Below are positions 12,570-23,397 of a stretch of DNA of 64,000 bases, piece by piece (within the stretch, counting starts at the first letter, position 1; each line of letters opens with the position of its first letter). This stretch comes from Coptis chinensis (Eukaryota; Streptophyta; Magnoliopsida; Ranunculales; Ranunculaceae). The stretch covers positions 81,923,501 to 81,987,500 of the forward strand of contig CM027385.1 in the NCBI GenBank assembly GCA_015680905.1. Reading direction: 5' to 3'. The translations under genes were made by a program, and so were the position numbers. A model generated the notes under the pieces. It did no database searches. It had not been told where the DNA came from and saw nothing but the letters and a program-made list of their open reading frames with translations.

Positions 12570-13020
12570 GATGATTTGACTAAATCACTATAAATCTAAT
12601 AAAACTATTATACAAGCTAGATTAAGTTTAAGATAATTTTATTTGAAAATTATGGATTAATATTCTAAACCATAAAGTGAAAAGGTTATCTCAATTTAAT
12701 CCCTTAGTTTCCAAGTACTTTATACACCATAATCGCCGCTTCATTAACATATTTCGGGTTTATCTTCAATAAAAATATATTCCGATTCAAAATTTGCCGC
12801 TAAATCACTATAAATCTAAGAAAACTATTATACAAATTTTTAACCGAAGTTTAAGATAATTCTATTTAAAAATTACGGATTAATATCCTAAACCACAAAG
12901 TGAATATCTTTATCTCAATTTGATCCCTTAGTTTAAAATTCTTTACGCATAATAATTGCCGCTTCATTAACGTATTTTGATTTATTTTTAATAAAAATAT
13001 ATTCTGATTCGAAAATTTGT
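12570..13020 (+). repeat. Two repeats of about 210 bp near the Helitron 3' end
   Basis: The unit contains AAATCACTATAAATCTAA, AAACTATTATACAA, GGATTAATAT, CTAAACCA and AATAAAAATATATTC. Two tandem units precede the terminal hairpin here. The related Helitron in copy B has three. Confidence 0.8.
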
Positions 13021-13098
13021 GTGAGACATTTTGTAAAGCTTTTTCAGCACACAAAATATTTAATAGATCCCGGGCGTATGCCCGGGTCCAAAATCTAG

Positions 13099-13330
13099 TG
13101 AAGTCTGTTATAAAGTACATAGTATAATGAACACGCTAAGATGTTGATGCATGTGATACTGATTGCCGTCCAGTTATGTCCTGAATGTTACTCAAATCGG
13201 GTTGGGGAATGCTGTAAATACGAGGTTTTTGTACAGTTGCTACAATCTTCAAAGGAAGACTCTTAGTAGTACTGTATGTCTGTCTATATGTTGCAGAGTA
13301 ACTAGTCAATTTCAGCCCGTGGGCCATAAG
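13099..13330 (-). pseudogene. Remnant of the small antisense ORF, copy A (broken)
   Basis: This is the copy A counterpart of the minus-strand ORF at 48,418-48,663, with the words KIVATVQKP, SIPQPDLSNIQ and GRQS. In copy A it has a stop right after HASTS, where copy B reads a glutamine, and the Helitron separates it from the rest of the frame at 8,656-8,754. I do not recognise the family. Confidence 0.5.
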
Positions 13331-13494
13331 TAAACAAATATGTAATGGCCCCGCATCTTAATGAGTGGACCTTTGTTTTGGGCCCATGTTATTACTAAAA
13401 TTAAAAACAAAATTTTGAGTCCAACTCTAAAACCTTCAGCTGACAAAAACGCTAACATTTTTTTTTTTTTCATTATTCTTGCTTGCAAATAAAA

Positions 13495-14991
13495 ATGGGT
13501 GTTGATAATTTGGAGGATTTGATAGCAACCAATGATACTTCAATCCACGAAGAAAGAAAGCTGAAAAATAAGAAGAAGAAGAAGAGAGCTGTGGAAAACG
13601 CGGGTAAGAGTTATTGAAATTGGAATCTCAGAACTAACCTTGTTTTTTGCGTGAATGCTTTTCTTAAATGCTGTAGATGTACTGCCTGTTCAAGATGATT
13701 TGAATGAACCTACCATTGGTGAGAAACTTGCAAGTTTAGAGTTACTTGAAGATGATAAAGTCAAAACTCCCGAAATAGAGAGCACTAAGCCACCAAGTGC
13801 AGATTCAGTTCATGTGTTGCTTAAGCAGGCACTACTTGCTGATGACCGTGCATTATTGTTGGATTGCTTGCACACGCGAGACGAAAAGGTTTGTCACTCT
13901 TATGTCTTATCCAAAGTAAAGTTTTACTAAAAATTTTATTAATTTCTGAGACCAGGCATGTATTCTTTGTCTTTAGATGTTAATATGCCTATGCTGCGTA
14001 TCTGTTAACTTGAAAGATATTACTGGCCATTTGTTGCCAATGCCATTGTCTGTACTGTACTGATCAGCACATTGGATTCTCTCAGGTTATTGCAAATTCA
14101 ATCTCCCTTTTGACTCCATCAGACGTTCTCAAGCTCTTGGATTTCTTGATTTCTATAGTTCAGTCAAGGTAAATTGTCTGTGATATTCATGGGTTGTTGG
14201 ATTACACACATCTGATAATTATGAATGTTTTAACTGGTTACCTCTGTACCATACAAATCTGTGTCTGAACCTTGAATTCACGGAGTACAGAGCAGAAACA
14301 TTTTTTGTTCTCCCCCGTTTTCATCCGAGTAAAATTTGATTGGAGTCAAAACAAAATTAGCACTTCCATTTATGGTTGTTATTTTTGTATCCAAATTCCA
14401 AAACACTTTGGTGGATTTTAATATTGTGCATTTTTAATACCAGGGGTGCAGTTGTAGTTTGTGCGCTCCCGTGGTTGAAAAGTCTGCTTCTTCAACATGC
14501 AAGCGCTATTATATTCCAAGATTCTTCTATACGTGCACTGAATTCTCTATATCAGGTCTCTCTCTCTCTCTCTTGTAGAGGTATACTGTATTGCAACGAC
14601 AAATTCAGATGTTTTCTCACACAGATTTACTTCCGATTTATTTACTATCTGGATATTTATTTGTCTTGCAGATTATTGAGTCTAGAGTTTCGACTTTTCA
14701 GTCAGCTCTTCAGCTATCTAGTGTTTTGGATTACCTTTTTGTAGGGGTGAGTGAACTTATAAAAGGAGGTCTTGGTGATAATACTTCTTGCTAATCCCAT
14801 TTCACTTTCAACAGATTTATGATGACATGGCTGATGAGTCAAATACTTTTTCACCCACTATTTATGAAGACAAGGATGAAAGTGATGAGGATGAGCCTGA
14901 TGATGCTACAGAAACTGATAATGAGAGTGATGAACCCCCACCAATAAATGGTTTTAGTGATCTTGATGTGAGTGATGGCATGAGTGAGTGA
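13495..14991 (+). CDS. WDR43/UTP5-like protein, C-terminal Utp12-domain-only gene, copy A
   Basis: WDR43/UTP5 is a U3 snoRNP (t-UTP) component needed for pre-rRNA transcription and processing in the nucleolus. Six exons with clean GT-AG borders are 13,495-13,603, 13,677-13,888, 14,086-14,168, 14,444-14,555, 14,672-14,746 and 14,815-14,991. They total 768 nt and give 255 aa. The order is MGVDNLEDLIATNDTS, a lysine-rich patch (KNKKKKKR), GEKLASLELLEDDKVKTPEI, then the Utp12 helical domain (SVHVLLKQALLADDRALLLD, PWLKSLLLQHAS, ALNSLYQIIESRVSTFQ) and an acidic tail. The WD40 propeller found in full-length family members (about 600 aa) is absent. The ATG follows a pyrimidine-rich acceptor-like tract, so the first exon may be a former internal exon. 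The frame is open throughout, so it may be a recent truncated paralog or be translated. Compared with copy B it lacks 12 in-frame bases in exon 2. Confidence 0.8.
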
Positions 14992-15563
14992 CATTATTGT
15001 TAGTAATGGATGCAGGTATTTGGAAGAAAGGGTGTAGAACTCCACCATACAGATGTATCGTCCCATTTCTGCAGACGCTACGGGTATCCATCGGTTGCTG
15101 CTTGTGGTGTTGTATTAAAGCCTCAGGGTTTTATGCAAAGTTTTGACCTTAGGTGATTGTATACTTTTTCAATGCGTTTATATGAATTATTATTTTATGC
15201 TAAATTGTGTCCATCGGTTGCTGCGTTTGGTGTTTGTATTGTTGCGTTTAGCATCAGGATTTTACTAAAGTTTAGACCTTACGTGATTGTATACTATTCT
15301 AATGCGTTTATATGAATTACAGTTTTAGGTTCAGAGTATCAAGAACATGTTTGGAGTAAAAAATCCTGACCTTTAGTGCCATGCATCACGTTCTAATGAC
15401 CTGGAAACCCCCTCAACCCTCCTTGATGTCCATATGAGCTTTACATGTAGCAAGTATGAGAATGAACTAGAAGTAGACAACTCGTAACTATTCTCTGGCT
15501 CAGTAACAGTTGTTCCCATGAACACCCTTGCAGTTTCATGTATTTGTCACCAAGGTTGATGCT

Positions 15564-15753
15564 TCATCTTTTCTCCTCTTTTTCCAAAAACAGCACACGC
15601 AGCTCTTCCAAGTGTATTGTCTTGTTCAATGTTCCATCTTCTATTTTAATCTCTTTTCTCACCTCCTCGGCCATTTCAGGAGCTAATAGTGACGTGAAAT
15701 ATAATGCCCAGTTAAACAGTTTAGCGTTTTTTTCATCCACGTCAGATATATAA
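15564..15753 (-). pseudogene. Unidentified antisense coding relic, copy A
   Basis: On the minus strand an open stretch reads SDVDEKNAKLFNWALYFTSL then LAPEMAEEVRKEIKIEDGTL then HLEELRVLFLEKEEKR and a stop. The composition is protein-like, and the stretch is kept in copy B at about 51,008-51,197. There is no start codon at its beginning and no family I recognise. It may be an exon of the same decayed gene as the crooked-neck-like relic next to it. Confidence 0.35.
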
Positions 15754-15971
15754 GCAACTCACAGAAAACAATTCGATCCCCCATGATTAAATAGATTTTC
15801 TAAACAAACAAACCTACAAGAAGAAGATCGTCCTTCACCATCTATTCAGAGCTTATATTCTTTTATCAACTCTTGCACGACGCTCGTGTAAGCACACAAA
15901 ACCATCCTTTTGTCTTGGTCATTGATTTCCGCTATTTAGAACTGTTTAGAAAACGATCATTCTTTTTTAGA

Positions 15972-16225
15972 ATGTCACTGCCTCCATAACAGCAATTGCC
16001 TCAAATTGGGCATAATAAAATCACACATTCAACTGATTCGTGCGATCTAGTAGCCTCTCAAAGAGTTCACCTTACATGTCTCGGGTGTATAAGTACCTTC
16101 CACATGCACCAACTCTTGCATATCCAATAAAGTCGTTGTTGAGCTACTCCAAGTTCAAAAGTACTTCTACCCTTCTGAAATGCTCTTTTTGGTGAAGCAA
16201 TTGTCTAGAGCCAATTCCAAGAACT
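15972..16225 (-). pseudogene. Crooked-neck-like (HAT-repeat splicing factor) relic, copy A
   Basis: Crooked-neck/CLF1 proteins are HAT-repeat scaffolds of the spliceosome NineTeen complex. On the minus strand, broken frames give LELALDN, LDMQELV, GELFERLLDRTNQLNV and YAQFEAIAVMEA. They line up in order with the family segments LELALGN, LDMPELLW, ERTRALYERLLDRTKHLKVW and YAKFEASA. Frameshifts and stops separate the pieces, so it is a pseudogene. It lies antisense between the WDR43-like and PDH genes, and part of it overlaps the presumed PDH promoter. Confidence 0.55.
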
Positions 16226-16268
16226 CCTCGTATGTGACATGAACCCGCGACCCACCTAATTTAAGTCC

Positions 16269-16278
16269 ATATATATAA
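16269..16278 (+). promoter_or_regulatory. TATA-like element upstream of PDH E1-beta copy A
   Basis: ATATATATAA lies about 95 bp before the ATG at 16,371. The position is plausible for a plant TATA box. The equivalent in copy B is at about 51,740-51,749. Confidence 0.4.
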
Positions 16279-16370
16279 CACGTACAGCTCTTCATGCTGA
16301 TAGTATTTCTTTCCTTCTTATGTAAACTTGATCACCGTGGTCCTTGACTCCTTTCTCTTCGGCACCAATA

Positions 16371-19300
16371 ATGGCTTCACAAACTATCGTAGCAGCACCA
16401 ATAATGGCTCATAGTTTTACAAACTCAACTTCCTTACAACCCACGAAAACTCTTTTTTCCTTTCCCAAGTCCATACAATTTTCTGGTACGTTGCATTCTT
16501 CTTTAAACATATAACGTTAGGTTGTTTTAAGTTTTAAGTTTTACGTTATGTGTGTTTTTTGATACATTCTGTTTTTTTTTTTGTTTCAGAGAGGAAGAAA
16601 GGAGAACTTTTGTCTTACAGATGTAGTGGACATAAAGCGCCTTTTGGTTCGAAAACCGAGTTCATAGTGCTAAAAAATATGTTCTTGTAAGCAGTTTAGT
16701 CCTTTTTTCTTTGGTGCAATTTGTGTGTGTAATTGCTATTGGGCATTGTAGTTAAAGATTATTTTTTTGCATTTTGTAGGAAAGGCTTGATGGTTCTTCA
16801 GAGGTTGAAAACGGGTAATGCTAGTAAAATTCCTGTTTTTTCACTTGTGAATTATTAGTAGCTATTGTTCCAACTTGGGCTTTTAGTGGTCAATGGTGTA
16901 GTTTTTTTTATATTTTTACTTGGTTTTTGTGTGATATATGAGTTCTATGAGTTTTACCAAGGAAATGTAGTTACAACTCTACAATGGTGTTCAATAATTC
17001 TCCTTATTAAGATCAAGGTCATTCACTTTTACATATACCCCTTTATTGATTCATGATTATGAGGCGAAATGGAGCTAAGATTTTGTAACTGTATATGATC
17101 TACTCCACTCTCGATCTACGTTTTGCTTGGGTCAGAACCACTTATTTTCATTAATTCTGTCTTGTGGGTTGTTTCAGTGATCTAATTCGACCAAAATTTT
17201 CCTTCCTTGAGTAATGTTGCGTATTACTCGAGTTGGTGCATCACTACTACCACCAAGTTCAGCTATAACTTCTTGGCCATGAGATTGAGACCTTCCCCTA
17301 GGGGATTTCAGGCTCCCTTCAGAGTGTTGTATTAAGTTGCATTGACTTGCTCAAGGTCCAGAGAGTCTTGCATATGAATATTCTTGCTCTGGCTTTCTAC
17401 TCTCACAACAGCTTCTTAAACATCCAACTATCCAAGACATTAAACCTATTTTCTGAGGTTGGAGCAACTATTGACCAAAACACGACTGCTGTTATATTGA
17501 TTAGGAGTAGTAGTGGTTACTTTGGTCCACTCACCAGAATGTTGACATGTTTCGGTATTCTTCTCCCCGTGTTCTGATCTGTGTTGTTGCTATTAATTTT
17601 ATCAGAAATTTAATCTCTGTTGCCCTTCTTTCTCCATTCTTTGTTTTTAGTCCTCAATCAATTTGTTTTGATATTGCTAACCACGCAAAATGTAAGCCTA
17701 CTTTATAGTAGTATGAAATCGATAAATGGTGCTACATTTCTCAATTTGTGTTATTTTATTTGTAATGAAGAACTCTTTGGATTCACTAGTAAATCACAGA
17801 ATTTCAGACTCTTTCTCCTTGCCGAAAAATCTTCATATCACTCTTCACTTCATATCTGGCCTCTGTTCAGAACCCTAACTTGCACTGAGCTTTTAGCTCT
17901 GTTTGGTCATATTCTGCTTATTCTGAAACTTTGAGTCCTCAGTGTTGTCTCTTATTTCTAGTATGCATTTTCCTTCTTTCAGTATACAAAAAGTGTATAT
18001 TCCTATAAAAAAAAATCAATGAGGAACCTTTTGATCTTGAGAAAGAAATTTCATCTATAACTAGTTCAAAGTGGTAGACTGTAAGTTTGCAACTAGTCAC
18101 AAATTTGTTTCATCATTATTTCCATGTAGCGATACAATGTGGTTTCCCTGGTTTGTAACACCAGAGGCACCAAATACTATGATTCAAATGGCTTTGCTTC
18201 CTGGGTGTAGCATAAATTCTATCATTTGATTGAGTAGAAAGTTTGTACATAACCAAAAATCTTTATTACATATGCAGTATATGATTTGGTGTTTTGTAAC
18301 TTCATGACTACTTTCATATTTTTCACACTACTCTAGATTATATTTTTCTCAATTATTTTATATATGTTACCAGAAGGAAAGAAGATAACAGAAGTTTGAA
18401 TGCTCCTGTTTTTTTAGTCTTCAGCTGCTATTGTAATTGTCCCTATGCTTTCTCCCAATATTAACAATTTTTTCCCCTTTATTCTCTATGTAGAGCTTTA
18501 TCTTTCATAGCATTGCCGAACTTCATTGCTTCTATTAACCACCAATCTGTAACATATTATAATCGTCCATTCGTCCATCTTATATCATATAACCATGGAT
18601 GTCACGTTTTCTGTCGTACACCGTTTGCTTATCTCATACTTTCCTGCAGTTAAAGGTTTTATATGGGGAAATGTTAAAAAGGTTGACAGATTTAACTTTG
18701 GATCCTGTGCAGGCATGAACTCTTGCTTTTTGAAGCTCTTCAAGAAGGTCTGGAAGAAGAGATGGACAGAGATCCTCGTGTATGTGTTATAGGTGAAGAT
18801 GTGGGTCATTATGGAGGCTCCTACAAGGTGACTCAGGGACTAGCCAAAAAGTTTGGTGATATCAGGGTTCTTGATACACCCATTGCTGAGAACTCCTTCA
18901 CAGGTATGGCTATTGGGGCTGCCATGAGTGGCCTTAAGCCAATCATTGAGGGTATGAACATGGGTTTCCTTCTCTTGGCTTTCAACCAGATCTCAAACAA
19001 TTGTGGCATGCTACACTACACCTCAGGAGGCCAGTTCACCCTCCCGCTTGTTATCCGTGGGCCTGGTGGTGTTGGAAGCAATCTTGGAGCAGAGCACTCT
19101 CAACGACTTGAGTCGTATTTCCAGTCAATTCCTGGAATCCAGTTGGTTGCGTGCTCAACTCCATACAATGCCAAGGGCCTGATGAAGGCTGCCATTCGGA
19201 GTGATAATCCAGTTATACTGTTTGAGCATGTGCTGCTCTACAACCTCAAGGAGAAAATCCCAGATGAAGAGTATGTGTGTTCATTGGAAGAGGCTGAGAT

Positions 19301-19685
19301 GGTGAGACCTGGAGAGCATGTCACGATCCTCACATACTCCCGCATGAGGTACCATGTGCAGGAAGCTGTCGAGACACTGGTGAGCAAGGGGTACGATCCT
19401 GAGGTTATTGATATCAGGTCACTGAAGCCTTTTGACTTGCGTACAATTGGGAACTCAATTAAGAAGACACACCGTGTGCTGATAGTGGAGGAATGCATGC
19501 GGACAGGTGGAATTGGAGCTAGTCTAACAGCTGCTATTACGGAGCATTTTAACGATTATTTGGACGCCTCAATTAAGTGCCTGTCGTCACAGGATGTGCC
19601 AACCCCGTATGCAGGGACGCTGGAAGATGTTACCATAGTTCAAACTGCTCAGATTGTGACTGCTGTTGAGGAGTTGTGCCTGTAA
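16371..19685 (+). CDS. Plastid pyruvate dehydrogenase E1 component subunit beta-like, copy A; transit-peptide frame broken
   Basis: E1-beta pairs with E1-alpha in the plastid pyruvate dehydrogenase complex, which makes acetyl-CoA for fatty acid synthesis. Exons are 16,371-16,485 ([20 protein letters not shown], a Ser/Thr-rich transit peptide start), 16,590-16,686, 16,780-16,814 and 18,713-19,685. The last exon encodes [40 protein letters not shown], the thiamine-pyrophosphate-side motif [15 protein letters not shown]-like [40 protein letters not shown] and the C-terminal transketolase domain ending VTAVEELCL. Exon 2 has lost one C relative to copy B (GAAAACCGAG against GAAAACCCGAG). Translation from the ATG therefore ends at about 18,792. 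With that base the four exons sum to 1,221 nt (406 aa), the usual family length. The catalytic exon has no lesion. One substitution changes a usually conserved proline (DYLDAS). Either a pseudogene, a base error, or use of another start. Confidence 0.85.
16815..18712. other. Long intron of PDH E1-beta copy A
   Basis: This 1.9-kb stretch lies between donor GTAATG at 16,815 and acceptor GTGCAG at 18,712. It contains several open frames, for example 17,347-17,577, that match no family I know. The same intron in copy B has different indels that move those frames, which argues against coding use. Confidence 0.6.
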
Positions 19686-20104
19686 GAAATCACAGCAACA
19701 CCAGTTCCTGTTACCATTAGCTGCTCATTTCTAACTTACTTTCTGCTGCTAAGTATAATGACATTTTATCACTTTAAATGGTAGGTGTAAGTTTTCCAGC
19801 TTGTTAGTGTCCCTTTGTAATGTATAGTACAGTACTTATATTTATGAACTATATTTCTAATTTTCTATTGAGATTTTATCCTGTTTTGTGCGGCGTTACT
19901 ATTAATCTGATTAAAGCAATTATATTTTTGACATTCCACATAATTAGATATAAGATTCAGATGTGATATTGGTACAAATATAGTATTTCATGGATTGTTA
20001 AAAAAAAAAAGTATGTCATGGAGAACATGTAAGGGTATGCCTGTGTTATATGATCGATCACTGTTTTTAAGTTCTGAAATACTTCTTTTTCTACTAAGAG
20101 TCCT

Positions 20105-20260
20105 AATTTGTGGACAGACAGCATATTTCTATTGGTCAAATCCATTTTCGGGCCGTTTAACAGTTTTTTTTTTGGCAGTAAAACAGTTTTTTCGGGCAGC
20201 CACTCCACCAATTAACAACTGAGGTCTTGTGGACATCAAACAGTTGCCTATCCACAAACT
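20105..20260. mobile_element. MITE with TTTGTGGACAG termini, copy A
   Basis: The element is about 155 bp. It starts AATTTGTGGACAGACAGC and ends GCCTATCCACAAAC, which are imperfect terminal inverted repeats. It is related to the element in opposite orientation at 31,844-31,995 and is shared with copy B at 55,589-55,743. It sits about 420 bp after the PDH stop codon. I cannot assign the superfamily because no target duplication is clear. Confidence 0.6.
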
Positions 20261-20467
20261 TATTCTGTTCTACTAAAACATGATTATCAACATAACTTAC
20301 ACTGTTAAAGCGCCGTTAAGACTCACGTAACCAATAAGAATGACCATTGTATAAGGGGACAAAACTGAGAAAGACAAAATTCCAAAATAACGAACCAAAA
20401 AACCTACCCTCATTTCAAAAACACTCGACAATAGTTAACTTTTGTCCGAAAAAAACAATAGTATCCT

Positions 20468-20872
20468 GGTATGCACATGTGTCCGTGCATACCATCTTAA
20501 GTATGTCATCTTAGGTATGCATAGACGTCAGTGCATGTACATATGTGTCGGTGCATACCATCTTAAGTATGTCACCTTAGGTATGCACAGACGTCAGTGC
20601 ATACCAAGCCTCAAAGAAAATGGTATGCAAGTGTCGATTCATACCACCTCTTAATATGGCGATGCGATGCACATCGCAAGATACTTAAAGATTACAAAGA
20701 AAAAAATAGTATGCACAAATGCGTAATCGGTGCATCGATACCACCTTCGTATCGCGAGGTATGCATTGAACGTTAGTGCATACCAAGATCATGTTTAAAA
20801 ATGGTATGTATGAAAGTGTGGGTGCATACCACATCTTGGTACGGGAAGTATGCACAAACATCAATACATACC
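20468..20872. repeat. Hairpin minisatellite (GGTATGCAC / GTGCATACC dyads), copy A
   Basis: This is a tandem array of imperfect palindromes. Each has a left arm like GGTATGCAC, a loop of 7-9 bases and a right arm GTGCATACC, joined by spacers such as ATCTTAAGTATGTCACCTTA. Two dyad types alternate. Copy A units are more degenerate than those in copy B (55,957-56,356). The short open frames across it are by-products of the repeat. Confidence 0.85.
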
Positions 20873-21531
20873 AAATATAGAAAAGTAAATTTGGAAAGAG
20901 TAAAAAATAAAAAAAGTCAAGTCTGTCCTTATTACTAATTAAAACGTGAAATCTGGTTTTTTTAGTAGTTATAAACGAAAAAATGTTCTTATCAATAGTT
21001 TCAAAACCCAGCTGTCCTAGACTATAATTAAAATAAAAAATTGGGCATTTTAACTTATTTTTTGCTAATATAAAATGCCTTTTTAAACATGTTCTGACGT
21101 CTGACTAGGGCCTTGATGATTATATGGGTCAATAGCTATAAAAAAAACAAAACTGTAGTTTAGCCTAATTTCCATCTTACTATCTTAGTCTGGCCTAAAT
21201 TTCCATCTTACTATCATAGTCTAGCCTAATTTTTTTTTTCTCGTTATTGTAAGTTACTAAGTTCATCTGTAACTCTATAATTTACTTGGATGAGAAATTT
21301 TTTATCTCCCTACTGGCCACTGTTCTTGCTATTTGTAAATCAAATATTCAAATCATGCATCCAAAATAAAGAAAAAATTTAGAAAGAAGACTCTCCAAGT
21401 GACTAGTCCTATATTTTTCAAGTGACTATTCCGATCATCTCAAAGTGACTCTCCAAGTACTATTTAGGGCCGTAGAATTGAGAAGGTGGCACACGGCGAC
21501 TTGTTATGTTATGGACATGCATGACTAGGCC

Positions 21532-21957
21532 GGGCTGTCAATGGATCGGATTGGGTTTTGAAAAATCCAAACTCAAACTAATAAGAAAATTGGGAACCCA
21601 AAACCGAACTGAACTGATAATATTAGATTTCATCCGAAACCGAACATAACCGATAAGATATATTGCAAACTAAAACCGAATCGATCCGATCCGAAAACTA
21701 TAAAATCAATTAAATCTTAAATTAAATCAATTAATTTCAACCACACAATTAGTAAATATATACAAAATTAATTATAAATATTACTAAAATATCATTTTAT
21801 CGGTTCGGATTCATATTGGTTCCATAGAAGATAAATCCGAAACCAAATCAATATCTTATCAGTCGGTTTCAAATTGATGGAGTCCAAACCAAATTATCAA
21901 AATCCAAACTGTTTTTTATTGGTTTGGTTAGGATTGGTTATCAAAACCCATTGACAG
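21532..21957. mobile_element. MITE with GGGCTGTCAATGG termini, copy A (intact)
   Basis: It starts GGGCTGTCAATGGATCGG and ends AAACCCATTGACAG, matching inverted termini. The inside is rich in CCGAAC/CCGATC-type words. This resembles the widespread plant MITE/hAT-derived family with GGGTGTCAATGG-type ends. The A/T site at 21,662/21,663 is the empty version of the Helitron target in copy B. Confidence 0.6.
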
Positions 21958-22720
21958 TAGGACTATTGTTATGTTTTGACACATATATCAAAATCAAACC
22001 AAAAAGTGATATGAGTGAAACATGTGCATAATATGCTAGAATCTTTTATGAGAAGAAACTTAAAAGCAAATTAAATGACACCCCAAAAACTTAGGTAACA
22101 GACAATTTGGGTAGGTCAATGAGTCGATCACAATCTAATTAATATCTAATGAGTAACACAGCTTTCACAAGGCTTTCTCAAGATAGCTTCAAATCTCAAT
22201 TTGTCGAAGAGCTGCAACCTTGAATAATTGGATGTTTGACACGTTAATTGAAGATATTATTAAGGAATCAATTGTAATCTTGGATAAAACCAAATGACAA
22301 ACGACCAAACTAGGGGTTTCTGGTTCGGCCAATAGTTCAGTTACCAACTTACCTTCCCTGCCAACTGTGATTTGAATTGTTGGCTCAATTCCGGTTTAAT
22401 TATTCATCATTGTAAGTTGATTTTGTAGATCGAAAAGGTGTAGGCACATAAGTGGCTAACAATTGTTTATCAGGGACATTAATACATGGACTGAAATCGT
22501 GGTTTTTGTTGAGAAAGATCTCAAGTCATTAAAAATTGCTAGGTAGATTTAGCAAGGTTAGTGGTTTCGAATTGAATCAGTTGACTTTCTGGTATGATAA
22601 GCTTCATGAGTTGATGATAGTGGAGATTGTTACTGTTATTTTTCAAAAGTATTTAGAATTAAATAAAACAGTATTCCATTTTTTTAGAACTCCGTATTCA
22701 TTTCTTCCTACCGTTGTAGT
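21958..22720. other. Unassigned sequence between MITE and copia element
   Basis: There is no recognisable gene. A short open frame at 22,536 onward is kept in copy B but has no family resemblance. The last five bases, GTAGT at 22,716-22,720, are the left target duplication of the copia insertion. Confidence 0.4.
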
Positions 22721-23397
22721 TGTTGGAGTTATCCCTCACATGAGGAGAGAAACTGGAATTCGACGTAAACGGGCTTAATTCGCGATCGCAAGTCGAGGCG
22801 GCGCCAGCTCCGATAGGCGCGACTTCAAGCTTCGAGCTCCATAACATAGGCTTAACCCGCCAAAGTGCCAGCGCCAGCCGCTGTCCAGCTCGAGGCACTA
22901 CTAGCGCCAGAGCGCTTCGATAGCGGCCAGTCTATTTTTCGTGGGCTTGCTACAAGATATCCATGAATTTGGTTTTGGAGATAAAACCAAAAATCAAGGT
23001 TTTGGAAAACCTAAGCTATGAGAACCAAACAAGTCGAGGAAGGTTGGAATCCGCACTAAAACAAAGAGAGAACCTTTACAGATACAACCCTCAGAAAGAG
23101 ATAAGAGTGATCTAGTAAGGTGAGAGATCGTAAGGAGAGATTGTAATCTTCCTTCCTACTTTATTAAGAACCGGCTCTTGTGGAAGTAGGGCATCATCAA
23201 CAACCACGGTAAATCTTTGTGTTGTGGTTTGTTGTTTTAACCGCTTTACATTATTATTTGTTGTTGATAGTTGTTTAGCGAAGTTGGGCATGTTAGTATA
23301 GGTTGTAGTTGATATTTAGATTTTGTCCGGAGTTGAATTGTGTTCATACAAGTTATCGGTGTAGTGGGGAACCGATTGGTATTGGTAATCCCCAACA
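22721..23397 (+). repeat. 5' LTR of the copia element
   Basis: It is 677 bp, starts TGTTGGAGTTATCCCTCACA and ends GGTAATCCCCAACA. It is diverged from the 3' LTR in short bursts of indels, especially in the first 250 bp, which are GC-rich. The last 400 bp are close to identical between the two. Confidence 0.9.

Larger units (their letters stand above)
8755..13098 (+). mobile_element. Non-autonomous Helitron, copy A insertion
   Basis: It begins TCTACTATCTATATACTA and ends with a GC-rich hairpin, CCCGGGCGTATGCCCGGG, followed by TCCAAAATCTAG. That gives a 5' TC, a 3' hairpin and CTAG, with insertion between host A (8,754) and T (13,099) and no target duplication, which are the Helitron hallmarks. 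The uninterrupted target survives in copy B at 48,509/48,510 (TCCAAAA then TGAAGTC). It encodes no Rep/helicase that I can find. The interior is a long minisatellite with units of about 55 bp, and two repeats of about 210 bp lie before the 3' end. It interrupts a small minus-strand ORF that is continuous in copy B. Confidence 0.93.

Noticed and set aside
17347..17577. Open frames inside the long PDH intron
   Set aside because: No family resemblance, and indels in copy B alter the frame, so they are chance frames in an intron.
19238..19498. 86-codon minus-strand ORF, also at 54,720-54,980
   Set aside because: It is a shadow of the PDH E1-beta catalytic exon.
20442..20654. Cysteine/histidine-rich open frames over the hairpin minisatellite (also 55,930-56,424)
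   Set aside because: They are produced by the repeat unit in several frames at once, have no start context, and differ between the two copies.
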